Source: Alphaproteobacteria bacterium (GTDB lineage: Bacteria > Pseudomonadota > Alphaproteobacteria > Sphingomonadales > Emcibacteraceae). Taken from it: a stretch of 33,950 nt of DNA. The DNA lies in assembly GCA_013152755.1 (NCBI GenBank), contig JAADFR010000057.1, positions 1-33,950 of the forward strand, read 5' to 3'. This document shows, in pieces, positions 18,297 through 27,622 of the stretch. The translations under genes and the position numbers were made by a program. Position 1 is the first letter of the stretch; each line of letters starts with the position of its first letter. Below the pieces are notes generated by a model. It ran no database searches, had not been told where the DNA came from, and was given only the letters and a program-made list of their open reading frames with translations.

Positions 18297-19880
18297 TTGC
18301 TTGTGTCGAGAAATTTAACATTCTTTATTTTAGGACTGACGGCCGCCGTCATAGCCTATATTTTTGCACCGTCATTGATCGGGGTGCTGGAATTTCTGCT
18401 TTCGGAAAGACTGCCCCGCGAATTTACGCGCCTGATGCAGAATAACGACCTTGTGGTATTAGCCGGATATGTCAGCCTGTTTGGCCTGTCATTCTTCCTG
18501 TTGTATCTTATCTTTCCGGTTGCCTATGTCTGGTATCATATCAATTCCGCAAAGGGGATCGTTGGTGAATTGCCTTTGATCAGTAATGGAATCAAGCGAA
18601 CAGACAAAAAAACTTTTCTGGGAAAATTAAAGGGTCTGGGCTTTATTGAAAGACTCGCTGAGGCCTATGGGCCTTATCTCATTCAGGGACCGGAAGAAGA
18701 AGTAAAACCGGAGAACCTGAAAAAACTGCGTTTGACAGGCCCCCGCGCCAAGATTGAAAAAATTGTCATTGCCCCTGTAAGTGCCGCTGTTCCGGCAGAG
18801 TCCATATTTAATGTGGAGAGTATGGTGAGTGATAACCTGCGGCTAGGCTTTTTCACTATTTTTGCCCGCCTGATGGTTGGGGCAGGGGTGGTCTGTCTGG
18901 CAATTTCGTTAATTTCATTTTCTATTGTAAAAGGAGAGGACGGTCAGACCTTGCTTGCTGCCCTGCAACCGGGGCTGGTGTCTTTGCTCTATTTATTAAT
19001 AGCCGCCGTGATTTTGTCAGGGGGGAGCCATTTGGTTAGCCTGGGACTATCTCATAAGGCCGGGGAATTTGCCCGAATGATTAATGGCCTGTTTTACCAA
19101 AATAACTGGCAGCAGGATTTGGCCCGTATTACGACCCACCTTGAAGGGAGCACGGATAAATTTGAAACTATTCTGAAAGACAGCCTTCATAAACCGCTGA
19201 AAGAAATTTCTACGGCGGTTAAATCTCTGTCGGTGGAACAGGAAAAGAAACTGGATAATATCCTGTCAAAGACGCTGGAGAATTTTGCCGTAAATATGGT
19301 GAAGAAAACAGGTGCCGATACTGTGGCCCTGAACAAAGCGCTGAAAGAGGCGAACCTGTCAGCGGAACAGATGAAGAAGCAATTTACCGGCGCCAATGCG
19401 GACTTTGCCAAACAGATGGATAAACAGTCGGCCGCCATAGCGAAACATTTGTCTGACATGCAGAAGGTTTTGGCTAACAGTGAAAAGGCAACGCAGGCCG
19501 GGGCAGAAAAAATAATATCCAAGCTGGCAACACAGGTTGAAAATACCCACAAGAAATTCGGGGATTACATTGAGAGCAACCTGAAAAGGCTGGATGAAAA
19601 ACAAAAGAAAATAGAAAATACGACCAGCGACAAGGACGGTATTCTGAAAGACCTGCATGATACCGCAAAGGATCTTGCGACCATTTCAAATGCCTCCGGG
19701 ATTTTGCTGGAACGGTTTATTTCCCTGTCCGTTGAACTGGATGTAGTGCTCAAGAATATTCAGGAAAATAATATTGGCCAAGATAAGGGGGATGCGCAGA
19801 AGCGCGACAAACTTAAATCGGCCATGATGAAGCTGAAGAAAATCAACAAGGATAAAATTGGCGAATTGCCGGATATGTAA
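18297..19880 (+). CDS. Uncharacterised membrane protein with MotA/TolQ-like TM region and long C-terminal coiled coil
   Basis: N-terminal hydrophobic segments, second TM pair (LMVGAGVVCLAISLISFSIV; PGLVSLLYLLIAAVILSGGSHLVSLGL), then about 270 aa of K/E/A-rich heptad-like helix. Start TTG 18297 or GTG 18303. Confidence 0.75.
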   Translation: MLVSRNLTFFILGLTAAVIAYIFAPSLIGVLEFLLSERLPREFTRLMQNNDLVVLAGYVSLFGLSFFLLYLIFPVAYVWYHINSAKGIVGELPLISNGIKRTDKKTFLGKLKGLGFIERLAEAYGPYLIQGPEEEVKPENLKKLRLTGPRAKIEKIVIAPVSAAVPAESIFNVESMVSDNLRLGFFTIFARLMVGAGVVCLAISLISFSIVKGEDGQTLLAALQPGLVSLLYLLIAAVILSGGSHLVSLGLSHKAGEFARMINGLFYQNNWQQDLARITTHLEGSTDKFETILKDSLHKPLKEISTAVKSLSVEQEKKLDNILSKTLENFAVNMVKKTGADTVALNKALKEANLSAEQMKKQFTGANADFAKQMDKQSAAIAKHLSDMQKVLANSEKATQAGAEKIISKLATQVENTHKKFGDYIESNLKRLDEKQKKIENTTSDKDGILKDLHDTAKDLATISNASGILLERFISLSVELDVVLKNIQENNIGQDKGDAQKRDKLKSAMMKLKKINKDKIGELPDM

Positions 19881-19891
19881 AGGCGTAGAAT

Positions 19892-20707
19892 TTACAGAAA
19901 TCTGGCCAGCACTTTGCGGTAATTCCGGCTGACCTGTAATTCCGCACCGCTTTCCAGCGTGATCTGGTATTTACCACCGCTGGTCGGTTGTAGCTCGGCG
20001 ACCTTGGACATATTGATGATAGTTGAGCGGTGCACCCGTTGAAATAATTCCGGGTTCAGCCTTTTTTCCATATTTTTCATGGTTTCGCGCAGGATATGGG
20101 TCTTGTCGCCCACATGAAGGCACATATAATCTCCGGCGGCATCAATCCATTCAATAGTTGATACATCCACCCGGGTAATTTGGCCCCTGTCTTTGATATT
20201 CAGGTGGGTTTCAAAATTATTTTCCAGCGGCAATTCCTGCGCACTTATGATTTCTGAAAGCTCAAATGTGGGGGGATTATCCAGTGAGCGGATCAGATTT
20301 ATCAACCGGGCATTCTGTTCAATGGTAATGCGTTCCTGAATACTTTCCCTGACCTTTGCAATTGCCTCTAACAGGCGGTCTTCCTCAATCGGTTTTAACA
20401 GATAATCCAGCGCGTGGGTTTCAAAAGCTTTGATGGCATATTGGTCAAAGGCAGTGGCGAAAATAATTAGCGGCATTTCTTCTCTGGCCAGTGCCTTGAC
20501 CACGGCAAAGCCGTCAAAGCCCGGCATTTGAATATCCAGAAAAACGAGGGCCGGGCGTTCTGCACGGATTTTTTTAATGGCTTCCCGGCCATTGGCACAG
20601 GTGCCAATAATCTCTATATCATCAAATTCCTTTAAGCGTAACTCAAGCCCGCGCAAGGCAAGCGGTTCATCATCGACCAGTAATGTTTTTATTTTCTTGT
20701 CTGTCAT
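19892..20707 (-). CDS. LytTR-family response regulator
   Basis: Receiver domain LLVDDEPLALRGLELRL...VFLDIQMPGFDGF...ATAFDQYAIKAFETHALDYLLKP; C-terminal LytTR VHRSTIINMSKVAELQP..GGKYQITLESGAELQVSRNYRKVL. Confidence 0.95.
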   Translation of the reverse strand: MTDKKIKTLLVDDEPLALRGLELRLKEFDDIEIIGTCANGREAIKKIRAERPALVFLDIQMPGFDGFAVVKALAREEMPLIIFATAFDQYAIKAFETHALDYLLKPIEEDRLLEAIAKVRESIQERITIEQNARLINLIRSLDNPPTFELSEIISAQELPLENNFETHLNIKDRGQITRVDVSTIEWIDAAGDYMCLHVGDKTHILRETMKNMEKRLNPELFQRVHRSTIINMSKVAELQPTSGGKYQITLESGAELQVSRNYRKVLARFL

Positions 20708-20742
20708 TTTGCTGCCTCCACATTTGGCATTTTTTTTATTTT

Positions 20743-21831
20743 TTACGTATCGGACGTATATTCACAGGGCAGGGTAATCCTGATGGTGACCCCTTTGTTT
20801 TTCTTGCTTGTGATGTCGAAGCTACTTTCCTTGGGATAAAGCTTTGCCAATCGTTCTCGCGTATTTGCGATTCCAACGCCGCTTGATTTCTGATCAGTTT
20901 CTCCGGGATTATCTTCGCTAAAACCCGGCCCGTCATCGGACAGGGTAATGACCAGTTTCTTATTTTTGATTTCAGCTTTGAGGGTAATCGTCCCGCCCTC
21001 TATCTGTGGGTTAATGGCATATTTTATGGAATTTTCCACAAGGGGCTGCAACAGCAGATTCGGAATTTGGGCCGACCCGGCCTCTTCTGAAATATCAAAG
21101 ACAATTTTCAGCCGTTCCTGAAAACGGACCCGTTCAATATCCAGATACAGGGACAGGGCATATACTTCTTCCTCAAGCGTTGTTTTCTGCATAGGCTGGC
21201 TGACCAGGCTAAACCTCAGGAAGGCACTCAGTTTGGTGAGCATGCTGTTGGCTTCCTTGGCCTGCTTGTCCAAAACCAACGTGGAGATGGCATTGAGGGT
21301 ATTAAACAGGAAATGAGGGTTCAATTGATAGCGCAGCATCTTGAGCTGTGCCTGATGAGCCTGGGCGGCGGCAGCAAGATACATCTCTTTTTGCTGTTGG
21401 AGCTGAAAATGATTGTTGATGATAAAATACAGACCGGACCAGGCCATAAGAACAAAGGTGTCATACAGGGTCCGGTACAGAAAACCAAGGCCCTGCATAT
21501 TCCAGTCAGGATCATACAGCTGATTCATGGACCATACCTCCACAAAGGAAAATAGCATGGAGCTTATCAGGATGCAGATCGTAACCGAGAGCAACAGCAT
21601 GAGCGGTGACATATCAGAGCGGCGCAGGAACTGATATATATGGCGCAAACCAATGGTAATCCAGAAACCGCCGATAACCCCCATCATAACGGCATATATA
21701 AATTCCGGTTTTTCACCTAGGGCATAGGCATTGAGCGTTCGGGCCGTGCAATAGGCTATCCAGCCCAGAATCTGAAGGCTCCAGAATAATTTTTCCTTAT
21801 GTTCGATAAGGTTTTTGAGTTTTCTATCCAA
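20743..21831 (-). CDS. LytS/YehU-type membrane sensor histidine kinase
   Basis: Four predicted TM segments; LKMLRYQLNPHFLFNTLNAISTLV (His_kinase family) and LLQPLVENSIKYAINPQ; HATPase DDGPGF. Confidence 0.94.
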   Translation of the reverse strand: MDRKLKNLIEHKEKLFWSLQILGWIAYCTARTLNAYALGEKPEFIYAVMMGVIGGFWITIGLRHIYQFLRRSDMSPLMLLLSVTICILISSMLFSFVEVWSMNQLYDPDWNMQGLGFLYRTLYDTFVLMAWSGLYFIINNHFQLQQQKEMYLAAAAQAHQAQLKMLRYQLNPHFLFNTLNAISTLVLDKQAKEANSMLTKLSAFLRFSLVSQPMQKTTLEEEVYALSLYLDIERVRFQERLKIVFDISEEAGSAQIPNLLLQPLVENSIKYAINPQIEGGTITLKAEIKNKKLVITLSDDGPGFSEDNPGETDQKSSGVGIANTRERLAKLYPKESSFDITSKKNKGVTIRITLPCEYTSDT

Positions 21832-21953
21832 TTGTTACCCTGCGTAAATATCTGTTAATATTGAGAATATAGCTTTGTCCTATGTGGATAATCAAGTTAT
21901 CTCTTGAGTAACCACGGTTGTCTCGTCATATCTTTACGATGATATGGACAGCA

Positions 21954-22002
21954 GGCAGGGCATCTATAATCAAGCTGTGTGGTCTTGATAGATGCCCGTG
22001 CC
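21954..22002. repeat. Strong imperfect inverted repeat (hairpin), possible ncRNA/attenuator or relic repeat
   Basis: GGCA-GGGCATCT-ATA-ATCAAG-CTGTGTGGT-CTTGAT-AGATGCCC-G-TGCC: 18 paired positions with one 3-nt and one 1-nt bulge. Confidence 0.6.
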
Positions 22003-22286
22003 TTTGCCGTCCCTACGGAGGATTGGAGATATAAGGCGGTATTCATTTTACTTACACAGCAGTTTTTAACGGTTTTTTCAGGGGATAGAACATAGTATTC
22101 CCTGCTTGTTGATTTCTTGCCCTCAAGGTAACAGCAAGGGTCTGGTAAAATAAAATCATTTGCGGCGAACAGGTGTTTGAATAGGATGAAATGCTGTTTG
22201 TCGCCCTTAAAATGCATTAATTATGTTAATTCTTGTTTTTTTATGTAAAATATCCTGTCGGAAAATATTAATATCAGGGGATAGAA

Positions 22287-22964
22287 ATGATGTTTAAAAC
22301 CAATAACCCAACAAAAATATTTCTTATATTTCTTGTGATGTCTTTTTTTGGGCGTGACGCTTATTCACAATCTTTGGAGGCCCAGTTCATTGGGAATGAA
22401 GCCTTTCGTATTACCGATGGCAAGACTTTTCTGATGACGGATTTTCCCTATAAATCCGGGGCCTATAATTATATGAAGTATGAATTTGATTTTTCCAGCA
22501 CCACGGGAACGGTATTGTCACTGATCACCCATCGGCATGATGACCATTTCGCGCCGGTATTATTTGCCAATCAGGCTTGGTATATTCTGGGCCCTGCCGA
22601 AGTGACGGTGGGCTTGCCACAAAGCAGACTGTTGCCATTTTCAGAGAAGGTCACCTTTGAGCCGCTTACCATATGGCCCAAAAAAAGCACCCATGGGAAT
22701 ACGGAACATTATTCCTATCTGGTGGATTGGAGTGGCCGGAAATTGTTTTTCACTGGTGATACTGAGGATCTGGTGGTTCTGAAAGACCTGCCGGAGCTTG
22801 ACGCCCTGTTCATTACGCCCTGGTTTTACCGAAAGGCAAAGCTGAATGATGCTTTGCCGGAGAGTAAAAAGGTCATTATCTACCACCATATGGAAAAAGA
22901 TATTGTCCCTGAATGCCCGGGCTGTATCATACCGGTGCAAAATGACTATATTGAAATAGACTAG
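22287..22964 (+). CDS. MBL-fold metallo-hydrolase with signal peptide
   Basis: Signal peptide ...FFGRDAYSQ; metal-binding THRHDDHFAP; FFTGDTEDL. ORF start 22287 follows the ggggatag RBS. Confidence 0.85.
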   Translation: MMFKTNNPTKIFLIFLVMSFFGRDAYSQSLEAQFIGNEAFRITDGKTFLMTDFPYKSGAYNYMKYEFDFSSTTGTVLSLITHRHDDHFAPVLFANQAWYILGPAEVTVGLPQSRLLPFSEKVTFEPLTIWPKKSTHGNTEHYSYLVDWSGRKLFFTGDTEDLVVLKDLPELDALFITPWFYRKAKLNDALPESKKVIIYHHMEKDIVPECPGCIIPVQNDYIEID

Positions 22965-22978
22965 ACGGGATCCGGAAT

Positions 22979-23752
22979 ATGAATACAAAAAACGTCATAG
23001 GTCACACCCTTGTCGGGTCAGGACCGCAAAAGGTGATTATTCTTCACGGTTGGTGGGGGGATTATAGTGCTTATTCCGCCATGCTGCCTTATTTGGATGG
23101 GACGCAATTCACCTATGCCTTTATGGATTATCGGGGCTACGGCAAGTCCTCAGACATGGCCGGACCCCATAGCATAGAACAGATAGCACAGGATGCCATC
23201 GGGCTTGCGGATTATCTGAATTGGGATAAATTTCATACCATTGGCCATTCCATGGGCGGTATGGCGGTGCAGAAAATACTGGCCATGGCAGAGGGGCGGG
23301 TTATATCGGCAGTGGCCATTACCCCGGTTCCGGCCTGTGGTTCACCCTTGGATGAAGATGGCAAGGCCCTGTTCCACGGGGCGACGACCAGTGACGAAAA
23401 TCGCGCGGGCATCCTGAATTTCCTGACCAGTGGCCGCCTGTCGGATAGCTGGTATAGATATACGGTACGTCGTTCACGGGAAACCACCGATGAGCAGGCT
23501 TTCCATGATTATATGCTGGCCTGGACCGAAACGGATTTCGCGGATGAGGTTCAGGGAAATGAGACGCCGTTGTTAATTCTGGTTGGTGAATATGATCAGG
23601 CGATTACCGTTGATGCCATGGATCAGACTATTCTTAAATGGTGTCCCAAGGCGACCATTGACATTATTCATAATGCGGGGCATTTCCCCATGGCGGAAAC
23701 GCCGGTGCGGCTGGCTACACTCATGGAAAACTATATGGCGAAGAATAGTTGA
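22979..23752 (+). CDS. Alpha/beta hydrolase
   Basis: LHGWWGDYSAY, nucleophile elbow GHSMGGM, AGHFPMAETP. Confidence 0.93.
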   Translation: MNTKNVIGHTLVGSGPQKVIILHGWWGDYSAYSAMLPYLDGTQFTYAFMDYRGYGKSSDMAGPHSIEQIAQDAIGLADYLNWDKFHTIGHSMGGMAVQKILAMAEGRVISAVAITPVPACGSPLDEDGKALFHGATTSDENRAGILNFLTSGRLSDSWYRYTVRRSRETTDEQAFHDYMLAWTETDFADEVQGNETPLLILVGEYDQAITVDAMDQTILKWCPKATIDIIHNAGHFPMAETPVRLATLMENYMAKNS

Positions 23753-23800
23753 CCTGACAGACAAAAAATCCGATACCTTAAACCAAAGGCGTCAATCAGG

Positions 23801-25207
23801 ATGGGTAGTATGGAAGCGCGTGATCTTACAGACAATGATAGCAGCAGGAATTCGCCCCATCAGGAGGTGTTCGAGGTTACGCCTGAACTGGTTGAGGAAA
23901 TCTCCCATGCACTGGCAGAAAATAATATCGAGCAGCTCGAATTTCTGTTAGGCCCCCTGCATTCTGCGGATGTCGCCAATATCTTTGAACAGTTGCGGGA
24001 AGAAAAACGTACCGCTTTAACGTCTTATTTCGGGGCCGAATTGGACCCGGAAGTCCTGACAGAACTGGAAGATACCGCTCTTGATCAGGTCATCCGTGAA
24101 ATGGATGACAAGGATGTTGTCGAGGCCATCAGCCAGCTGGAAAGTGATGATGCGGTCGATATTCTTGAGGATATTGATGCGGAAGACCGCGTGCGCATCA
24201 TGGCCGCCATGCCCGATGAGGAAAGGCTTGCCGCCGAAGAAGGCCTGTCCTTTCCAGAGGATAGCGCGGGCCGCCTGATTCAGAAAAATGTCATCACGGT
24301 TCCCGGGGCCTGGACAGTGGGGCAGGTGATAGATTTCTTGCGCACGGAACAGGAACTGCCGCCGGAATTTTATGAAATTTTCATTGTTGATCCGCTTCAT
24401 CACCCCATCGGCATGGTTTCACTAAGCCATTTGATCCGCTCACCGGATCAAACTCATGTGGGCGAGATCATGGATACGGACCCGAAAGTGGTGCCCGCCA
24501 GCCTTGATCAGGAAGAAGTTGCCCATATATTCCGCCAATATGACCTGACCTCCATGGGGGTTGTGGATGATAATGGCCGCTTGCTGGGTATGATTACGGT
24601 TGATGACGTGGTGGACGTGATTGACGAGGAAGCCGAGGAAGATATTTTGCGCATGGCTGGGGTCACGGAAACCGATATTACGGAATCTGTTTTTGAGGCC
24701 TCAAAAAACCGGATTATCTGGCTGTTGGTAAATCTGGCCACGGCCATTTTGGCCTCCATGGTTATTGCTATGTTTGATGGTAGCATTGAACAGATGGTGG
24801 CCCTGGCGGTTCTTATGCCCATCGTGGCCAGCATGGGCGGCAATGCGGGGACACAGACCATGACGGTGACGGTGCGTTCTCTGGCCACCAAGGATCTTAC
24901 CTCGTCCAATGTGCGGCGGGTAATCGGCAAGGAATTTGCTATTGCGGTCCTGAATGGGACGGTTATGGCCATCATTATCGGGGTATTATCCTATGCCTAT
25001 TTCGGTAATATGCTTTTGGGTGGTGTGATCGCGACGGCGATGATCATCAATATGATCATGGCAGGTTTGGCAGGTATCCTGATCCCGGTGGGGCTTGAAA
25101 AAATGGATATTGACCCGGCACTGGCCAGCAGCATTTTTGTAACCACCATCACCGACGTGGTCGGCTTTTTCGCTTTCCTCGGTCTGGCGTCACTGGCGTT
25201 TATGTAA
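23801..25207 (+). CDS. mgtE: Magnesium transporter MgtE
   Basis: N-terminal MgtE_N repeats, CBS pair (GMVSLSHLI; GMITVDDVVDVIDEEAEEDILRMAG), TM domain VLMPIVASMGGNAGTQTMTVTVRSLA. Confidence 0.97.
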   Translation: MGSMEARDLTDNDSSRNSPHQEVFEVTPELVEEISHALAENNIEQLEFLLGPLHSADVANIFEQLREEKRTALTSYFGAELDPEVLTELEDTALDQVIREMDDKDVVEAISQLESDDAVDILEDIDAEDRVRIMAAMPDEERLAAEEGLSFPEDSAGRLIQKNVITVPGAWTVGQVIDFLRTEQELPPEFYEIFIVDPLHHPIGMVSLSHLIRSPDQTHVGEIMDTDPKVVPASLDQEEVAHIFRQYDLTSMGVVDDNGRLLGMITVDDVVDVIDEEAEEDILRMAGVTETDITESVFEASKNRIIWLLVNLATAILASMVIAMFDGSIEQMVALAVLMPIVASMGGNAGTQTMTVTVRSLATKDLTSSNVRRVIGKEFAIAVLNGTVMAIIIGVLSYAYFGNMLLGGVIATAMIINMIMAGLAGILIPVGLEKMDIDPALASSIFVTTITDVVGFFAFLGLASLAFM

Positions 25208-25208
25208 A

Positions 25209-25634
25209 ATGACGGTTCATATTCTTAAATTATGTGTTGGCATTGACAGTGTTGATCACTTGATAGAGGTGCGTAAGGGGCGGCAAAATCTGTTGCCGGA
25301 CGGGACGCCCTATAATTATCATATCACTCGTTTTTGCCCTAAACGGGCTGATGACGTTCTGGACGGCGGCTCCATATATTGGGTGATCAAGGGGTTCGTA
25401 CAGGTGCGCCAGTCTATAATTGGGCTGGAAAAGCTGGAAACGGACACCGGGATTAAATGCAAGATCATCATGGATACCACACTAGTCCGCACGGAAAGCC
25501 AGCCCCGCCGGCCTCATCAGGGATGGCGCTATCTTGAGCCAACAGACGCGCCGCGCGATATTCTGGATGGGCAGAGAACAGATAACCTGCCACGCCATAT
25601 GTCGGATAAGCTCCGGGAAATGGGCCTGATTTAG
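25209..25634 (+). CDS. DUF1489 family protein
   Basis: ILKLCVGIDSVDHLIE...YHITRFCPKRADDVLDGGSIYWVIKGFVQVRQSIIGLE...RPHQGWRYLEPTDAPRD pattern. Confidence 0.85.
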   Translation: MTVHILKLCVGIDSVDHLIEVRKGRQNLLPDGTPYNYHITRFCPKRADDVLDGGSIYWVIKGFVQVRQSIIGLEKLETDTGIKCKIIMDTTLVRTESQPRRPHQGWRYLEPTDAPRDILDGQRTDNLPRHMSDKLREMGLI

Positions 25635-25643
25635 AAAAATGTT

Positions 25644-26525
25644 CTAGAAAAATATCTTGATGGGCATATTGTCGATCAGGCGCGTCTTTCCCACAACAGC
25701 CGCTACGAGTATCCGGGCCAATATGGGTGAGGTTTCGGCAATTGTTGTGGTGATGGGGTCCAGATTGTCGGACTGGCGAATTTCAAGATATTGAACTTCT
25801 TTGCATCCACTATCCAGCAAATGCTGGGTGCCCTTGGCGAGGGCTTCTTCCATGGATAATGCGCCGCTTTCAATATCCTCAATAGCCTGTTTCAGTGTTT
25901 TGGGGATTTCCAGTGCGGTTTTGCGTTCTTCCGGACTCAGGTACACATTACGGGACGAGGTGGCCAGCCCGTCATCGTCCCGGATCAATTTACCGCACAT
26001 GACGTCTGTGGGAATATCCAGATCATTTGCGAGCTGTTTCAATACGGTATATTGCTGAAAATCCTTTTCACCAAAAAGCGCCACATCGGGCAGACATTGG
26101 AGCAATAGCTTGGTCACAACGGTGGTCACGCCGTCAAAATGGCCGGGCCGTTTGGCCGCGCACAGGCCTTCGGTAATTTTGGCGACTGATACATTGGTTA
26201 AAAAGCCCTCAGGATATATTTCGCCCACATCCGGCGCATAGAGCAAGTCCGTATCGACCTCATCCAGTTTTTTGATGTCGGCGGTTTCAGAGCGGGGGTA
26301 TTTGTCAAAATCCTCGTTGGGTCCAAATTGTTTCGGATTGACGAAGATGCTGACCACAACCTTGTCCACATGCTTTTGAATTTCCCGGATCAGGGATAAA
26401 TGGCCGTGATGAAGGGCGCCCATAGTCGGGACCATGCCCACTTTCAGGTCCGCCATATGCCATTCCCGTACCTGCGCGCGAAGGTCTTTCTTGTTCCGAA
26501 TAATTTTTACAGATGAAGTGGCCAT
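25644..26525 (-). CDS. panC: Pantoate--beta-alanine ligase
   Basis: VGMVPTMGALHHGHLSLIREIQ, FVNPKQFGPNEDFDKYPR, FGEKDFQQ, RDDDGLATSSRNVYLSPEER. Confidence 0.97.
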   Translation of the reverse strand: MATSSVKIIRNKKDLRAQVREWHMADLKVGMVPTMGALHHGHLSLIREIQKHVDKVVVSIFVNPKQFGPNEDFDKYPRSETADIKKLDEVDTDLLYAPDVGEIYPEGFLTNVSVAKITEGLCAAKRPGHFDGVTTVVTKLLLQCLPDVALFGEKDFQQYTVLKQLANDLDIPTDVMCGKLIRDDDGLATSSRNVYLSPEERKTALEIPKTLKQAIEDIESGALSMEEALAKGTQHLLDSGCKEVQYLEIRQSDNLDPITTTIAETSPILARILVAAVVGKTRLIDNMPIKIFF

Positions 26526-26541
26526 ATAATATCCATTATGA

Positions 26542-27501
26542 TTAGCTTCTCAGGCGCGCCTGACTAAAGTCAGTCAGTCTATTGACCCGAATGATATTTT
26601 TGATTTTTTCCACATAGGCGGGGCCTTCTTCGGAATAGCTGATCAATGTTTCCACCAGCGGGATAACATCCATTACTTGATCATCCCGAAAGGCACGGCG
26701 GGCGGTACGCAGGGCGCGGTAGGCGTTATGGGTATTCAGATTTAACATATAGCTGTTAACGGCTTCTATGATGCTTTTAAAGCATTTCATCCGGTGGGTT
26801 TTGCCTTCGTCACGTTGGGCCGGCACCATGCCGCAGCCGCTACCCCATGTCCATTGACCGTAGAGGGCATTGCCCTGCTGGGCAAAGCGGGAGGTGCCCC
26901 AGCCACTTTCCTGTGCCGCTTGTGCCAGCGCCAGTTCCGGCGGAATGATATTCATTCGGTTCAGCAATTTTTCCAGAATATCGCCGAGCCGATTGGTAAA
27001 ATCCCCCACATCCCGGACCTTGACCTTATATTGCACCAGCTTTTGGGTCAGCCAGTAATATTCCGGCTCTGACACCTTGGAGCCAAGAGTAATTTTCAGG
27101 ATGATTTTTTTGAGTTTGTTCCGCTCCGCCCGAATGATCTCATTCACTTTCAGAACCGGCGGCAGCAGGACAGAAAAGAAGAGCTCCTTCTTTATTTTGC
27201 TGTTTTTTATCCGGGGCAATTCCCGGGGCAGATTGGTAAAGAATACTTCCGGCACGGCGGCTTTATTCCGGCGAATCTGTTTTATATCAAAACCATAGGC
27301 CGCGAGCGTTTTCAGGGCATATTCCCCGTCGCGAAGCTGAATACTCCGGATCATTTCAATGGGGGAATGGGGTTGCAAGCTCTTGTTCACCTGCCAGTTT
27401 GCCAGCAGAACAGGCCCGCCGACAAAAAACAATGTTGCAAAGAAGATCAGAATCGTGTCTTTGATAAAGGTATGATTACGGCGTTTATACATTTCGTCCA
27501 T
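26542..27501 (-). CDS. Bax-type glucosaminidase-domain protein
   Basis: Single N-terminal TM; glucosaminidase core LALAQAAQESGWGTSRFAQQGNALYGQWTW...YMLNLNTHNAYRALR. Confidence 0.9.
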   Translation of the reverse strand: MDEMYKRRNHTFIKDTILIFFATLFFVGGPVLLANWQVNKSLQPHSPIEMIRSIQLRDGEYALKTLAAYGFDIKQIRRNKAAVPEVFFTNLPRELPRIKNSKIKKELFFSVLLPPVLKVNEIIRAERNKLKKIILKITLGSKVSEPEYYWLTQKLVQYKVKVRDVGDFTNRLGDILEKLLNRMNIIPPELALAQAAQESGWGTSRFAQQGNALYGQWTWGSGCGMVPAQRDEGKTHRMKCFKSIIEAVNSYMLNLNTHNAYRALRTARRAFRDDQVMDVIPLVETLISYSEEGPAYVEKIKNIIRVNRLTDFSQARLRS

Positions 27502-27622
27502 TCATAGATTAATCTGGCACAGTATGGTCTTGTCAGGTTATAATGATGTCTGAATGAAAAAACCAGAAATTACTATCATTGAAATACAGGGTAGATGAAA
27601 ATCGTCAAGGGACCAAAGAAAT

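Noticed and set aside
18158-18352. Extended N-terminus of the minus-strand GT4 ORF (to 18352)
   Set aside because: Residues before MTKSVIDKK or MVAQKQKKK do not look like a GT4 start, are AT-rich intergenic in character, and would overlap the start of the divergent 18297 gene.
18297-19880. Zorya-type anti-phage defence system
   Set aside because: Only a loose topological resemblance to ZorA; no ZorB, ZorC/D/E or other defence genes nearby.
21897-22217. 106-aa minus-strand ORF in the lytS-MBL gap
   Set aside because: Crosses the strong hairpin, lacks a recognisable domain or convincing RBS; treated as a chance ORF.
22287-23752. MBL-fold protein plus alpha/beta hydrolase as a quorum-quenching module
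   Set aside because: Both families are too broad; no lactonase-specific motif could be established and the pair may simply be adjacent.
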